The notes under the pieces were generated by a model. That model ran no database searches. It was given only the letters and a program-made list of their open reading frames with translations, and was not told the DNA's origin. From Roseibium marinum (GTDB taxonomy: Bacteria; Pseudomonadota; Alphaproteobacteria; Rhizobiales; Stappiaceae), in the NCBI RefSeq assembly GCF_002906165.1, contig NZ_PPCN01000002.1, positions 310,001 through 374,000 on the forward strand: a DNA stretch of 64,000 nucleotides. Reading direction: 5' to 3'. A program made the position numbers and the translations under genes. Shown in pieces: positions 27,305-36,436 of the stretch (within the stretch, counting starts at the first letter, position 1; each line of letters begins with the position of its first letter).

Positions 27305-28018
27305 ATGCGCGAAATATCCTTCGATACGGAAACCACAGGCCTTAATCCGCGAGACGGCGACCGTCTGGTGGAAATCGGCGGCGTTGAGCTGATCAATCAT
27401 GTTCCGACAGGCAACGCCTATCACGTCTATATCAATCCGGAACGGGACATGCCCGAAGGTGCCTTCCGCGTGCACGGTCTGTCGGCGGAGTTTCTGTCCG
27501 ACAAACCGCTGTTTGCCCAGATTGCCGATGAATTTCTGGAATTTGTCGGCGACGGCACACTGGTCATTCACAATGCGGCTTTCGATATGGGCTTCATCAA
27601 TGTGGAGCTGGAACGTGTCGGCCGCAGAAAGATCCCCAACAGCCAGGTGATCGACACGCTGGAGATCGCCCGGCGCAAACATCCAAGCGGACCGAATTCG
27701 CTCGACGCGCTTTGCTCGCGCTATGGCATCGACAACTCCAGACGCGTCAAGCATGGCGCGTTGCTCGATGCGGAAATCCTCGCGGAAGTCTATCTGGAAC
27801 TGATTGGTGGACGTCAAAGGGCTCTCGGACTTGTGCCGGAAGAAGAAGTGTCCTCCTCCTCCAATGCGGTCATGGAGCCGGGCGAACTCGGTAACTTCAA
27901 CGCCACCCGCCGTCCCGCGCCGCTTCCCCCGTTCCTGTCCGAGACAGAGTACGAAGCCCACAAGGCCTTCATCGAAGGTATGGGTGACGACGCGATCTGG
28001 GCGAAATACGGGGGCTGA
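27305..28018 (+). CDS. dnaQ: DNA polymerase III epsilon subunit (3'-5' proofreading exonuclease)
   Basis: This 237-residue DEDDh exonuclease gives the replicase its proofreading. The three exonuclease motifs are FDTETTGL (Asp and Glu metal ligands at about 7 and 9), HNAAFDMGF (about 97-105) and KHGALLDAEILA (His and Asp at about 156-162). A C-terminal tail with low-complexity residues ends in FIEGMGDDAIWAKYGG, which would contact the alpha subunit. dnaQ beside coaE and the origin is typical for Alphaproteobacteria. It is followed by repeat copy C. Confidence 0.96.
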   Translation: MREISFDTETTGLNPRDGDRLVEIGGVELINHVPTGNAYHVYINPERDMPEGAFRVHGLSAEFLSDKPLFAQIADEFLEFVGDGTLVIHNAAFDMGFINVELERVGRRKIPNSQVIDTLEIARRKHPSGPNSLDALCSRYGIDNSRRVKHGALLDAEILAEVYLELIGGRQRALGLVPEEEVSSSSNAVMEPGELGNFNATRRPAPLPPFLSETEYEAHKAFIEGMGDDAIWAKYGG

Positions 28019-28034
28019 TGTGGCCGGGTTTTAG

Positions 28035-28146
28035 GGTCTGTTGCGTTAAATTCAATTCAGGAGATCGCCCGTACGCATTTGCAAAGCAAACGCTGCCTCG
28101 GGCGTCTTCCTGAATCCATAAATCCGCTTGAACGCAACACGCTTTA
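28035..28146 (-). repeat. Dispersed palindromic repeat, copy C
   Basis: The whole element (flanks and core) reads as the reverse complement of copy A. It lies between convergent dnaQ and the kinase gene. Its right end GCTTTA supplies the TAA stop of the minus-strand kinase (28144-28146). Arms GTTGCGTT and AACGCAAC bound it. Confidence 0.87.
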
Positions 28147-29016
28147 ATCCAGCAGCCAGCGCGTGGTCTCGAAATGGCGTTCAGACCACGAGCTGCTGAA
28201 CGCCCAGGCCATCGTCTGTCCGATGGTCCACAGCCTCGCCCGCTCCCGATCGGCTTCCAGTTCCTCCGACAACCGGTCCAGGCGGTAGAGCGCCGCTGAC
28301 TTCGAATGGCCGAATTCGAAGCTCCTCACAATTGGGCTGAGGCAGAAAGCCGGGTCGCCGGCCAGAGGTTTCGGGTCGATCGCCAGCCACGGTTCGCGGT
28401 CGCCCGCCAGCACATTATGGCCGTGAAGGTCCTGATGGAGAAGGACTTGAGCGGTATCTTGCGATGACAGGCCGGTGAGTGCTGCAACGGCGGCATCCAC
28501 GAGGCGCTTCTCGCAGGGTTTTCCGGCGCGCCGCCAATCCTTTTCCATCGACTGAACCCAGATAGCGGCTTCGTCCGTCAGGGCGTTGAAGGGTTTTCCG
28601 GCCGGCACCAGCAGCTTTCGAAGGATATCCGCCAGGACCGCGAGCTTGTCGGCGGACGGATCGTCCGCCAGGAAGTGTCCTGGATGGCAGCGTTCCAGCA
28701 GGAGAACACCGGTTTCCGGCGCGTAATGCAGCAGCCGGATAGCGCCCGTACCGTTCCAGGCCTTGAGGGCGTCCGCTTCATGGCGGGATTCACGGTCCGC
28801 GAACTGGAGCTTCAGCACCGCTGCCTTGCCGGCCTGTCTGACCGGGACAACATAGGAAACGCTTCCGCCGGAAAAAGGCGGTCCGTCAAGTTCGAGACCG
28901 AAGCGATTGCATGTTGCCGAGACCAGATCGGGAAGCGACGACAGCCAGTTGCGCCCCGCTTCCGTCCGATTCAGCCAGGAAAGATTCTCTGGCGCCGAAA
29001 CAACAGGATCAGGCAA
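28144..29016 (-). CDS. APH(6)/hydroxyurea-type phosphotransferase
   Basis: This 290-residue kinase belongs to the aminoglycoside 6-phosphotransferase/hydroxyurea-phosphotransferase family (APH_6_hur). The catalytic loop is LLHQDLHGHNVL, with AIDPKPLAGDPAF as the metal-binding block. The N-terminal part contains GGSVSYVVPVRQAGKAAVLKLQF, the nucleotide lobe. Members phosphorylate streptomycin or small amides, but chromosomal copies often have no proven resistance role. The gene is alone on the minus strand and ends on repeat copy C. Its substrate is not predictable. Confidence 0.85.
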   Translation of the reverse strand: MPDPVVSAPENLSWLNRTEAGRNWLSSLPDLVSATCNRFGLELDGPPFSGGSVSYVVPVRQAGKAAVLKLQFADRESRHEADALKAWNGTGAIRLLHYAPETGVLLLERCHPGHFLADDPSADKLAVLADILRKLLVPAGKPFNALTDEAAIWVQSMEKDWRRAGKPCEKRLVDAAVAALTGLSSQDTAQVLLHQDLHGHNVLAGDREPWLAIDPKPLAGDPAFCLSPIVRSFEFGHSKSAALYRLDRLSEELEADRERARLWTIGQTMAWAFSSSWSERHFETTRWLLD

Positions 29017-29089
29017 GAGGATGTCCCCTCAAGACATGCGCATGGACCGATGCGGGCAAACGGAATTCGCGCGAACGACCGGGAATGCC

Positions 29090-30076
29090 TCACAGCATGG
29101 AGGGCAGCACCCGGTCCGGCGGACGGTGGCCGTCCATGAAGGTTCTGATATTGATGATCACCTTCTCGCCCATCTCGATCCGGCCTTCAATCGTCGCCGA
29201 CCCCATATGCGGCAGCAGAAGGACGTTTTCCATCTTCGCCAGTTTTGGATTGACCGCCGGTTCGTGCTCGAACACATCCAGACCCGCTCCGGCGAGATCG
29301 CCTGATTCCAGCATCCGGATCAGGGCGTTTTCATCGATCACCTCGCCGCGGGCCGTGTTGACCACATAGGCGTCTTTTTTCAGGAGTTTCAGACGCCGGG
29401 CGGACAGAAGATGGAACGTTCCCGGCGTGTGCGGACAATGGATCGAAACCACATCCATGCGGGCCAGCATCTGGTCGAGGCTTTCCCAGTAGGTCGCTTC
29501 CAGGTCTTCCTCGATGTTTTCGGAAAGGCGGCGGCGGTTATGATAATGGATCGACATGCCGAAGGCCTTTGCCCGGCGGGCCACGGCCTGGCCGATCCGG
29601 CCCATGCCGATAATGCCGAGCCGTTTTCCCCAGATCCGGTGACCGAGCATCCATGTCGGCGACCAGCCGGCCCAGTCCCCGGCTTCCAGAGCCTTGATGC
29701 CTGTGGCAAGACGACGCGGAACGGCGAGCATCAGGGCCATGGTCATGTCGGCGGTGTCTTCGGTCAGTACGCCGGGTGTGTTGGTGACATTGATTCCCCG
29801 GTTATTGGCGGTCACGACGTCAATATTGTCGACGCCGTTGCCGAAGTTGGCGATCAGCTTGAGGTTTTCCCCCGCCTGGGAAAGGATCGAGGAATCGATC
29901 CTGTCGGTCACCGTCGGCACCAGAACATCCGCAGTTCTGACCGCTTCCACCAGTTCCGCCTGGCTAAGAGGCCTGTCATTTTCATTCAGACGCGTCTCGA
30001 AGAGCTCCCGCATCCGTGTTTCAACGACGTCCGGAAGTTTCCGGGTGACAACGACGACAGGCTTCTTTTTCACCAT
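29090..30076 (-). CDS. D-2-hydroxyacid dehydrogenase (glyoxylate/hydroxypyruvate reductase type)
   Basis: This 328-residue NAD(P)-dependent dehydrogenase is of the D-isomer-specific family. The Rossmann motif is LGIIGMGRIGQAVARRAKAFGM (about 157-178). The catalytic Arg lies in NTARGEVIDENAL, Glu in LDVFEHEPAVNP and His in LLPHMGSATIE. FGNGVDNIDV is also conserved. Likely substrates are glyoxylate or hydroxypyruvate (GyaR/GhrB-like). The exact one is inferred only. It is divergent from the SH3 protein gene, with a 248-bp shared upstream region. Confidence 0.9.
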   Translation of the reverse strand: MVKKKPVVVVTRKLPDVVETRMRELFETRLNENDRPLSQAELVEAVRTADVLVPTVTDRIDSSILSQAGENLKLIANFGNGVDNIDVVTANNRGINVTNTPGVLTEDTADMTMALMLAVPRRLATGIKALEAGDWAGWSPTWMLGHRIWGKRLGIIGMGRIGQAVARRAKAFGMSIHYHNRRRLSENIEEDLEATYWESLDQMLARMDVVSIHCPHTPGTFHLLSARRLKLLKKDAYVVNTARGEVIDENALIRMLESGDLAGAGLDVFEHEPAVNPKLAKMENVLLLPHMGSATIEGRIEMGEKVIINIRTFMDGHRPPDRVLPSML

Positions 30077-30324
30077 ACCAAATTGCCTTTCGCGCTTCGT
30101 TGAGGAATTGTTAACCTCAACGGTTCCACCTTGACGCTGCGCGAAGCGCGAGCGGATAAGACCTTACCCTTTTCCTTATCAGATGGTCCGCCAGAAACAA
30201 GGGATCGGCTTCATTCACCGTGCATTGCCGGAAGGCCGGAGTCGACCCGCTGGTTTTCGCGCCGGTTTTTCGGTAAAGATTTGCCACAAGTCAACAATCA
30301 ATAACAATTGGACTACCGGACAAT

Positions 30325-30888
30325 ATGGCTCTTTCGATCTCAGGTGCCCGATTTTCATTCAGGCTTGTCGCAAGGCTTCTTGTTTGTGTGATGACCCTTT
30401 TCGCCGGACTGAGCAACACGGCCCTTCCTGTCGCGGCGCAAGGCACGACGACCGGAGCCAGCGGGCTCCAGGTGCCGCGCTTTGTCAGCCTGAAATCGGA
30501 CCGGGTGAATGTCCGCGTCGGACCGTCGCGGGACCACGATATCGCCTGGACATTCGTGCAGTCGGGATTGCCGGTGGAAATCATCCAGGAATTTGAAAAC
30601 TGGCGCCGGATCCGCGACTGGGAGGGCAAACAGGGCTGGGTGTTCCATTCGCTTCTGTCCGGCCGGCGGACCGCGCTCGTCACCCCGTGGGAAAAGAGCG
30701 ACCGCACACCGCTGCGCGCCCGATCCCGTTCGGATGCCGATATCGTTGCCGAACTCGAGCCCTTTGTTCTGACGTCTGTGACGGAATGCGCCGGCGGCTG
30801 GTGCCGCGTCAATGGCGACAATTATGACGGCTGGCTGGACCAGACAAGGCTCTTCGGCGTTTATCCGGACGAGCTGGTAGAGGACTGA
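30325..30888 (+). CDS. Exported protein with tandem bacterial SH3 domains
   Basis: This 187-residue protein has an N-terminal signal or anchor (about 1-39, ending PVAAQG). An SH3_4/SH3b-type domain follows: FVSLKSDRVNVRVGPSRDHDIAWTFVQSGLPVEIIQEFENWRRIRDWEGKQGWVFHSLLSG. A second, more diverged repeat follows (LRARSRSDADIVAELEPFVLTSVTECAGGWCRVNGDNYDGWLDQTRLFGVYPDE). Such proteins are exported and may bind cell-wall or protein partners. The pairing with a 2-hydroxyacid dehydrogenase gene is common in Hyphomicrobiales, but no shared function is known to me. Confidence 0.88.
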   Translation: MALSISGARFSFRLVARLLVCVMTLFAGLSNTALPVAAQGTTTGASGLQVPRFVSLKSDRVNVRVGPSRDHDIAWTFVQSGLPVEIIQEFENWRRIRDWEGKQGWVFHSLLSGRRTALVTPWEKSDRTPLRARSRSDADIVAELEPFVLTSVTECAGGWCRVNGDNYDGWLDQTRLFGVYPDELVED

Positions 30889-30894
30889 TCCGGA

Positions 30895-30922
30895 AAAAGG
30901 CGGCCAATCGGCCGCCTTTTGC
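30895..30922. terminator. Bidirectional terminator between SH3 gene and fabI
   Basis: Arms AAAAGGCGGCC (30895-30905) and GGCCGCCTTTT (30910-30920) pair perfectly around AATC. T runs on both exits let it end the rightward SH3 transcript and the leftward fab transcript. Confidence 0.88.
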
Positions 30923-30944
30923 ATGCTGTCGAAGTCGTGAAATT

Positions 30945-31757
30945 CTAGTCCGCCTTGACTTCCTGAACCTTGAGTTCATTCAGCCGCGGCATGGACATGA
31001 TATTGTAGCCGCTGTCGACGAAATGGATTTCGCCGGTCACGCCGCCCGAAAGACCGGACAGGAGATAAAGCCCGGTACCGCCGATTTCTTCCAGCGAAAC
31101 CGTCCGGCACATCGGCGAGTTGCGTTTCTGGAAATTGAACATCAGCCGCGCGTCGGACACCCCGGAGCCGGCGAGAGTGCGTACGGGTCCGGCGGAGATC
31201 GCGTTGACGCGGATATTCTGTTCGCCGTAATCGACCGCCAGATAGCGGACGGAAGATTCCAGCGCCGCCTTCGCAACACCCATGACATTGTAGTTCGGCA
31301 TCACCTTTGTGGAACCGCCATAGGTCAAGGTGACCATGGAGCCTCCATTGGGCATGATGGCAGCCGCGCGCTTGGCGATTTCCGTGAAGGAAAAGCAGGA
31401 GATCAGCATGGTGCGGGAGAAGTTTTCCCGGGTCGTGTCAGCGTATTTGCCGCGCAGTTCGGACTTGTCGGAAAATGCGATGGCATGAACCAGGAAATCG
31501 ATGCTGCCCCATTCTTCCTTCAAGGTGTCGAAGACGCTGTCAACGGAGCTGATATCCTCGACATCGCAGGGCAGCAGGAGTTTTGAGCCGACGGAATCCG
31601 CCAGCGGTTTTGTGCGCTTCCCGAAGGCCTCGCCCTGATAGGTGAAGGCAAGTTCCGCGCCGTGGTCAGAGAGGGTCTTGGCAATGCCCCACGCTATGGA
31701 ATGGTCATTGGCAACGCCCATTATCAGGCCGCGTTTGCCCTTCATCAGTTCTGTCAT
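30945..31757 (-). CDS. fabI: Enoyl-ACP reductase FabI
   Basis: This 270-residue NADH-dependent enoyl-ACP reductase performs the last step of each fatty-acid elongation cycle. The glycine-rich start is GKRGLIMGVANDHSIAWGIAK. The catalytic Tyr-x6-Lys is visible in NYNVMGVAKAALE, and IRVNAISAGPVRTLA is conserved. It is the third gene of fabA-fabB-fabI, 10 bp after fabB. Triclosan-type inhibitors target this family. Confidence 0.96.
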   Translation of the reverse strand: MTELMKGKRGLIMGVANDHSIAWGIAKTLSDHGAELAFTYQGEAFGKRTKPLADSVGSKLLLPCDVEDISSVDSVFDTLKEEWGSIDFLVHAIAFSDKSELRGKYADTTRENFSRTMLISCFSFTEIAKRAAAIMPNGGSMVTLTYGGSTKVMPNYNVMGVAKAALESSVRYLAVDYGEQNIRVNAISAGPVRTLAGSGVSDARLMFNFQKRNSPMCRTVSLEEIGGTGLYLLSGLSGGVTGEIHFVDSGYNIMSMPRLNELKVQEVKAD

Positions 31758-31767
31758 TTAAAACTCC

Positions 31768-32991
31768 TCAGCCGTGGTAGCGCGACAGCGCAACGGAGGC
31801 ATTGGTGCCGCCGAAGCCGAAGCTGTTGGAGAGCACGGTATCGAGCCCGGCGCCGTCAACACGTTCCATGACGATCTCGCCTTCCTTGAGCGCAGGATCG
31901 AGCTGGGTGATGTTGGCGGAAGCGGTAATGAAATCGTTCTGAAGCATGAGCAGGCAGTAGATGGCCTCCTGCACGCCCGTCGCGCCAAGGCTGTGGCCGG
32001 TCAGGGATTTCGTCGAAGAGACCGGGGGCTGGTTTTCGCCGAAGACCCGGCGGACGGCTTCGATCTCGCCGATATCGCCCACCGGTGTCGATGTGCCGTG
32101 CGAGTTGATGTAATCCACCTTGCGGTCGCCCAGGGTCTGGATGGCAAGGCGCATGCAGCGCTCGCCGCCTTCGCCGCTTGGAGCGACCATGTCATATCCG
32201 TCGGAATTGGCGGCGTAGCCGGTGACTTCGGCATAGATTTTGGCGCCGCGTGCCTTGGCGTGTTCCAGTTCCTCCAGAACGACCACCCCGCCGCCGCCGG
32301 CGATGACGAATCCGTCGCGGGTGGCGTCATAGGCACGCGCCGCCGTCTGCGGTGTGTCGTTGTATTTGGAGGACATGGCGCCCATGGCGTCGAACAGGCA
32401 GGACAGGGTCCAGTCCAGTTCCTCGCCGCCGCCGGCGAACATCACATCCTGTTTGCCGAACTGGATCTGTTCCGTCGCCGCGCCGATGCAGTGGGCCGAG
32501 GTGGAGCAGGCCGAGGTAATGGAATAGTTGATGCCCTTGATCTTGAAAGGCGTGGCAAGGCAGGCCGAGTTGGTTGAACTCATGCCGCGGGTCACCATGA
32601 ACGGGCCCATGCGTTTCGGCGAGCCTTTTTCCAGAACGATCCGGTGCGCCTGGAACAGGTTCTTGGTGGACGGACCGCCAGAGCCCATGATCAGCCCGGT
32701 GCGGACGTTGGACACATCCGTTTCCTCCAGCCCGCTGTCGCTGATGGCCTGCTGCATGGCTATGAAGTTATAGGCCGCGCCATCGCCCATGAAGCGAAGC
32801 TGGCGCTTGTCGACCAGCGAGGGGATGTCGATATCCGGTTTGCCGTGAATCTGGCTGCGGAAGCCGTGCTCCGCATAATCGGGGGCAAAACTGATGCCGG
32901 ACTTGCCTTCCCGCAGGCTCGACAGCACTTCTTCAACGTTCGATCCGATGGACGAAACGATTCCCATACCGGTGACGACAACGCGTCTCAT
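31768..32991 (-). CDS. fabB: Beta-ketoacyl-ACP synthase I (FabB)
   Basis: This 407-residue condensing enzyme elongates fatty acids and, with FabA, makes unsaturated chains. The active-site Cys162 lies in [13 protein letters not shown], and the His residues lie in HGTSTPVGD and [11 protein letters not shown]. The [12 protein letters not shown]-terminal motif is present. It is a FabB rather than FabF by its place after fabA and by sequence type. The gap to fabA contains a 12-bp inverted repeat. Confidence 0.95.
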   Translation of the reverse strand: MRRVVVTGMGIVSSIGSNVEEVLSSLREGKSGISFAPDYAEHGFRSQIHGKPDIDIPSLVDKRQLRFMGDGAAYNFIAMQQAISDSGLEETDVSNVRTGLIMGSGGPSTKNLFQAHRIVLEKGSPKRMGPFMVTRGMSSTNSACLATPFKIKGINYSITSACSTSAHCIGAATEQIQFGKQDVMFAGGGEELDWTLSCLFDAMGAMSSKYNDTPQTAARAYDATRDGFVIAGGGGVVVLEELEHAKARGAKIYAEVTGYAANSDGYDMVAPSGEGGERCMRLAIQTLGDRKVDYINSHGTSTPVGDIGEIEAVRRVFGENQPPVSSTKSLTGHSLGATGVQEAIYCLLMLQNDFITASANITQLDPALKEGEIVMERVDGAGLDTVLSNSFGFGGTNASVALSRYHG

Positions 32992-33100
32992 TGCGGTCTC
33001 CTACCTTTTCTCTCTGGATCAGCCTGCGTTCGCGTGGGTGCACGCGAAGCCGGAAAGCCAATCGGAATTGATGTGCCGGATGCACCGCCACAATAGAATC

Positions 33101-33150
33101 GATCAACCTGACTGTCTCCAGTCTTCCATTTGAAGGCGGTCAGGTTGATC
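33101..33150. promoter_or_regulatory. Long inverted repeat between fabA and fabB
   Basis: GATCAACCTGAC (33101-33112) and GTCAGGTTGATC (33139-33150) are perfect 12-bp arms. The 26-nt interior contains a smaller CTTC/GAAG hairpin. No T run follows on either strand, so it looks more like an mRNA processing or attenuation structure, or an operator, than a terminator. It is inside the fabA-fabB transcript. Confidence 0.6.
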
Positions 33151-33222
33151 AGGATAATGTGCAAACCGGCGCTTCCAATGACAAAGAAGCACCGGTTCGA
33201 AAGTAACCCTGCAAAAAAGGTG

Positions 33223-33729
33223 TCAGGACTTTGCCAGGCCCACGCGCAGGTCGGTCGCCTTGTAGATCTGCTCGCCGTCGGCCTTCAGCCAGCCATCAGC
33301 GGTGCCGAGCACCAGGCGGCCCTTCATGATGCGTTTGAAATCGATACCGTATTCAACCAGCTTCACGTCCGGCGTAACCATTCCCTTGAACTTGATTTCA
33401 CCGGTCGACAGCGCCATGCCCTTGCCTTCAAGACCCAGCCAGCCGAGGAAAAATCCGGTCAGCTGCCACATCGCGTCGAGTCCGAGGCAACCCGGCATGA
33501 TCGGATTGCCCTGGAAATGGCATGGGAAGAACCAGAGGTCCGGCTTGATGTCGAATTCGGCGCGGGCATATCCCTTGTCGAACTCGCCGCCGGTTTCGGA
33601 AATCTCCGTGATCCGGTCGAACATAAGCATCGGCGGCAGCGGCAATTGCGCATTGCCCGGGCCAAACAGCTCGCCTCGGCCGCAGGCGAGAAGGTCTTCG
33701 TAATCGTAGCTGGAGCGGCGCTCGGTCAT
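33223..33729 (-). CDS. fabA: 3-hydroxydecanoyl-ACP dehydratase/isomerase FabA
   Basis: This protein of about 168 residues dehydrates beta-hydroxyacyl-ACP and isomerises the C10 intermediate, the entry to unsaturated fatty acids. The hot-dog motif [34 protein letters not shown] holds the catalytic His (in PCHF) and Asp (in LDAM). The start [23 protein letters not shown] at 33729 matches the family. The longer upstream frame lacks conservation. It begins the fabA-fabB-fabI operon and is divergent from irr. Confidence 0.95.
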   Translation of the reverse strand: MTERRSSYDYEDLLACGRGELFGPGNAQLPLPPMLMFDRITEISETGGEFDKGYARAEFDIKPDLWFFPCHFQGNPIMPGCLGLDAMWQLTGFFLGWLGLEGKGMALSTGEIKFKGMVTPDVKLVEYGIDFKRIMKGRLVLGTADGWLKADGEQIYKATDLRVGLAKS

Positions 33730-34071
33730 ACAAGGTCCGTTTTTTGTTTCCTGCCCGGGACCTCCCGAAGGCGGAACGGGTTTGTTTTTTTGTCGTTTGA
33801 GGCGCCTTCCTAACACAGGGGAACCCCGACCGAAAGATCTCACTTGCCCGAACTTGCTGGCTTTTCCGGGACGTATTTTAAGATTTTTGTCTCATAACAG
33901 CGCAGATGGTGATGCCTGTCCGTATTTCAACGAGGTGTTTAAAACTTGCATCTCAAGTACAAGAAATGGCAGATATAGGGTGATGTCCGACAATTCAGCG
34001 GTTTGAACAGCCGGTGCGGACCTTGAAATTGCTGTTTACAAACGCGACCTTGGAAGTGGATCTATAGAGGA
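33730..34071. promoter_or_regulatory. Divergent promoter region fabA/irr
   Basis: This 342-bp gap between divergent fabA and irr has no convincing gene. It includes a T-rich stretch (33780-33800) and an AT-rich part (33870-33990) suited to promoters. I could not find a clear iron-control-element box or a fatty-acid regulator site by eye. Confidence 0.5.
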
Positions 34072-34503
34072 ATGGCGACGCATATGGCGACGGAAACTGC
34101 CGGGAAGAACGTGACCGACATTCTGCGGACAGCGGGTCTGCGGCCGACGCGCCAGCGTGTTTCCCTGGCGGAGCTGCTTTACTCCAAGGGTGACCGTCAC
34201 ATCTCCGCGGAGCTTCTTCATGAGGAAGCCGTCGCGGCAAGTGTCCCTGTTTCCCTGGCCACCGTCTACAACACCCTGCACCAGTTCACAGAGGCCGGCC
34301 TTCTGCGCGAAGTCGCGATCGACGGCAACAAGACCTATTTCGACACCAATGTGTCCGAACATCACCATTTCTTCATTGAAGGCGAAAACCGGGTGATCGA
34401 TATTCCAGGCGATGGCGTCGGCATCGGCCGGCTTCCCGAAGCGCCGGCAGGCATGGAAGTCGTTCGGGTCGATGTGGTCGTCCGGATACGCGAAAGGCAA
34501 TAG
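34072..34503 (+). CDS. irr: Iron response regulator Irr (Fur family)
   Basis: This 143-residue Fur-family regulator is specific to Hyphomicrobiales and relatives, where it senses heme status and controls iron and heme genes. The winged helix contains RTAGLRPTRQRVSLAELLYSKGDRHISAELLHEEAV and VSLATVYNTLHQFTEAGLLREV. The histidine cluster is SEHHHFF, the metal/heme-linked site typical of Irr. It lies divergent from fabA, a conserved arrangement. AGAGG is very close to the first ATG, so the second ATG at 34084 may be the real start. hemE and hemJ in this window are plausible members of its regulon by family knowledge. Confidence 0.93.
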   Translation: MATHMATETAGKNVTDILRTAGLRPTRQRVSLAELLYSKGDRHISAELLHEEAVAASVPVSLATVYNTLHQFTEAGLLREVAIDGNKTYFDTNVSEHHHFFIEGENRVIDIPGDGVGIGRLPEAPAGMEVVRVDVVVRIRERQ

Positions 34504-34537
34504 GTCCGAGACCTCGTCCGGAGACAGTTCTCCGGTT

Positions 34538-35086
34538 CTACGCAAGTCCGCTTTCGACGTATCGTAATTTCCAGACAAAATAATCGGACGTCTCACCGAT
34601 TTCGCTGAGGTGACGCTGCCCGTCGGCCTCAAAACCGATTTTGCGAAGCAGATTGGCGGAACGCGTGTTTTCCGGATGCGTGATGGCGCATAAGGCGCGC
34701 AGTTTCAGGTCTTTCCGCGTGAAATCCAGCACGGCCTGGCCTGCTTCCCGTCCAAAACCCTGGCCGCGAAACGCCTCAAGTAACGCAAAGCCAAGATCCG
34801 GGTACTTGAGTTCCTTGCGCACGACGAGCCCGCAAACCCCGATCGGCTCACCCGTCTCCTTCAGTTCCACCAGCCAGAGCCCGACGCCATGGGCGGCGAA
34901 GCGGGCCAGGGATTTGCCCTTGATATACTGCATCGCCTGTTCGGCCGTCCGGATGCCCGCGTCTGAAATGAAACGGATGTAATCCGGCTCATTCATGAGG
35001 TTCAGGTAAAATCCGGCATCATTGGCGGAAGGAAGCCGGAAGCGCAGCCGTTCGCTCGTCGGAAAGGGTCCCAGGGGAAAGCTCAA
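34538..35086 (-). CDS. GNAT-family N-acetyltransferase
   Basis: This protein of about 182 residues has the acetyltransferase_3 fold: TSERLRFRLPSANDAGFYLNLMNEPDYIRFI at the start, GVCGLVVRKELKYPDLGFALLEAFRGQGFGREAGQAVLDF with the acetyl-CoA loop FRGQGFGREA, and THPENTRSANLLRKIGF. The best start is TTG at 35086, which overlaps the nth stop by four bases. The longer frame upstream runs inside nth. It is probably co-translated with nth. The substrate is unknown. Confidence 0.83.
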   Translation of the reverse strand: MSFPLGPFPTSERLRFRLPSANDAGFYLNLMNEPDYIRFISDAGIRTAEQAMQYIKGKSLARFAAHGVGLWLVELKETGEPIGVCGLVVRKELKYPDLGFALLEAFRGQGFGREAGQAVLDFTRKDLKLRALCAITHPENTRSANLLRKIGFEADGQRHLSEIGETSDYFVWKLRYVESGLA

Positions 35087-35892
35087 GCGGCGGTGTCCTT
35101 GTCGGTCAGCGCCCTGGTGCGCAGGGCGATGTCGGGAACCGCGTCGAATTTTTCCTTTTGGGTGCTTTTGCACAGATCGTAGATGACGCAGCGCCGGCAC
35201 TCCGGCTTGCGGGCCTTGCAGATGTAGCGGCCATGCAGGATCAGCCAGTGATGAGCGTGCAGCGCGAATTCCGGTGGCACCACCTTTTCAAGCGCTTTTT
35301 CGACATCCAGCGGCGTCTTTCCCGGAGCGATGCCGATCCGGTTGCCAAGGCGGAAAAGATGTGTATCGACGGCGATGGTCGGATGGCCGAAATAGATGTT
35401 CAGGACGACATTCGCTGTTTTCCGGCCGACCCCGGGCAGCATTTCCAGCGCCTCGCGGTCATCGGGCACTTCGCCGCCATGGTCGCGGATAAGCTGTTGG
35501 GAAAGAAGAATGACATTTTTGGCCTTGGTCTTGTAAAGGCCGATCGACTTGATCTCCTCGCGCAGCAGGTCCTCGCCGAGGGCCAGCATCTTTTCCGGCG
35601 TGTCCGCGATCTCAAACAGATGTCTCGTCGCCCTGTTCACGCCGACATCGGTCGCCTGGGCGGACAGAACGACAGCCACCAGCAGCGTGAAGGCATTGAC
35701 GTAGTTCAGCTCGCCCTTCGGCTCGGGATTGTCCGCGTGGAACCTCTGGAAGATCGCATATGTCTCGGCCCTGCTGTAGCGGGACCGCTTCAGCACCTTG
35801 CCGGGATTATCGACAGAGGGGGTACGGGACTTCGCGGATTTGGCGGAACGCCTGGATCCCTTGCCGGAAATTGGGCTCTTTGCTTGCGTCAT
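35083..35892 (-). CDS. nth: Endonuclease III (base-excision repair)
   Basis: This protein of about 269 residues is a DNA glycosylase/AP lyase removing oxidised pyrimidines. The helix-hairpin-helix LPGVGRKTANVVLN carries the catalytic Lys, and VDTHLFRLGNRIG the catalytic Asp. The iron-sulfur loop is C-x6-C-x2-C-x5-C in CKARKPECRRCVIYDLC. The ATG at 35892 is chosen because the longer frame would overlap the divergent DUF2244 gene. A lysine- and serine-rich N-terminal extension of about 40 residues precedes the core. Confidence 0.95.
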   Translation of the reverse strand: MTQAKSPISGKGSRRSAKSAKSRTPSVDNPGKVLKRSRYSRAETYAIFQRFHADNPEPKGELNYVNAFTLLVAVVLSAQATDVGVNRATRHLFEIADTPEKMLALGEDLLREEIKSIGLYKTKAKNVILLSQQLIRDHGGEVPDDREALEMLPGVGRKTANVVLNIYFGHPTIAVDTHLFRLGNRIGIAPGKTPLDVEKALEKVVPPEFALHAHHWLILHGRYICKARKPECRRCVIYDLCKSTQKEKFDAVPDIALRTRALTDKDTAA

Positions 35893-35914
35893 ATTCACTC
35901 TATAATCTGAGCGC

Positions 35915-36436
35915 ATGAGCGAGAACAATCTGAAACCCGATAAAAATGACGATTTGACCGAGTTGGACCGGCCGTTTTTTTCCGCGGTGCTCACGCCCTA
36001 CCGCTCTCTGGGTTCCAATGGCTTTCTGGTCCTGATGGTGTGTTTCGGGGTCATAAGTTTCGTATCCGGCTTTCTGTTCTGGCGCATCGGCGCCTGGCCG
36101 GTGTTCGGCTTTTTCGGTCTGGACGTGGCGGTTCTCTGGTTCGCCTTCCGGATGAACTACCGCTCCGCGCGGGCTTTCGAGGAAGTCGTGGTCTCTCGCC
36201 ATGAAATTGCAATCCGCAAGGTCGGTCCCGGTAAAAACCACCAGGAATACCGCTTCAATCCCGCCTGGGTCCGGCTCACGGTTGAGCGGATCGAAGATGA
36301 AGGCGTCGTGAAAATCTGTCTGACGAGCCGCGGTGAATGTGTTGATCTCGGTAATTTTCTGAACCCGGACGACCGGACGAGTTTCGCCGGAGCCATGGCC
36401 AACGCCCTGGCGGTGGCAAAGGCGGGCGGTGTCTAA
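35915..36436 (+). CDS. DUF2244 membrane protein
   Basis: This 173-residue protein has two hydrophobic helices (about 38-58 and 61-80) and a soluble C-terminal part (RSARAFEEVVVSRHEIAIRKVGPGKNHQEYRFNPAWVRLTVE and CLTSRGECVDLGNFLNPDDRTSFA). This matches the DUF2244 family of proteobacterial inner-membrane proteins. Function is unknown. It is divergent from nth and ends four bases into the convergent MFS gene. Confidence 0.88.
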   Translation: MSENNLKPDKNDDLTELDRPFFSAVLTPYRSLGSNGFLVLMVCFGVISFVSGFLFWRIGAWPVFGFFGLDVAVLWFAFRMNYRSARAFEEVVVSRHEIAIRKVGPGKNHQEYRFNPAWVRLTVERIEDEGVVKICLTSRGECVDLGNFLNPDDRTSFAGAMANALAVAKAGGV

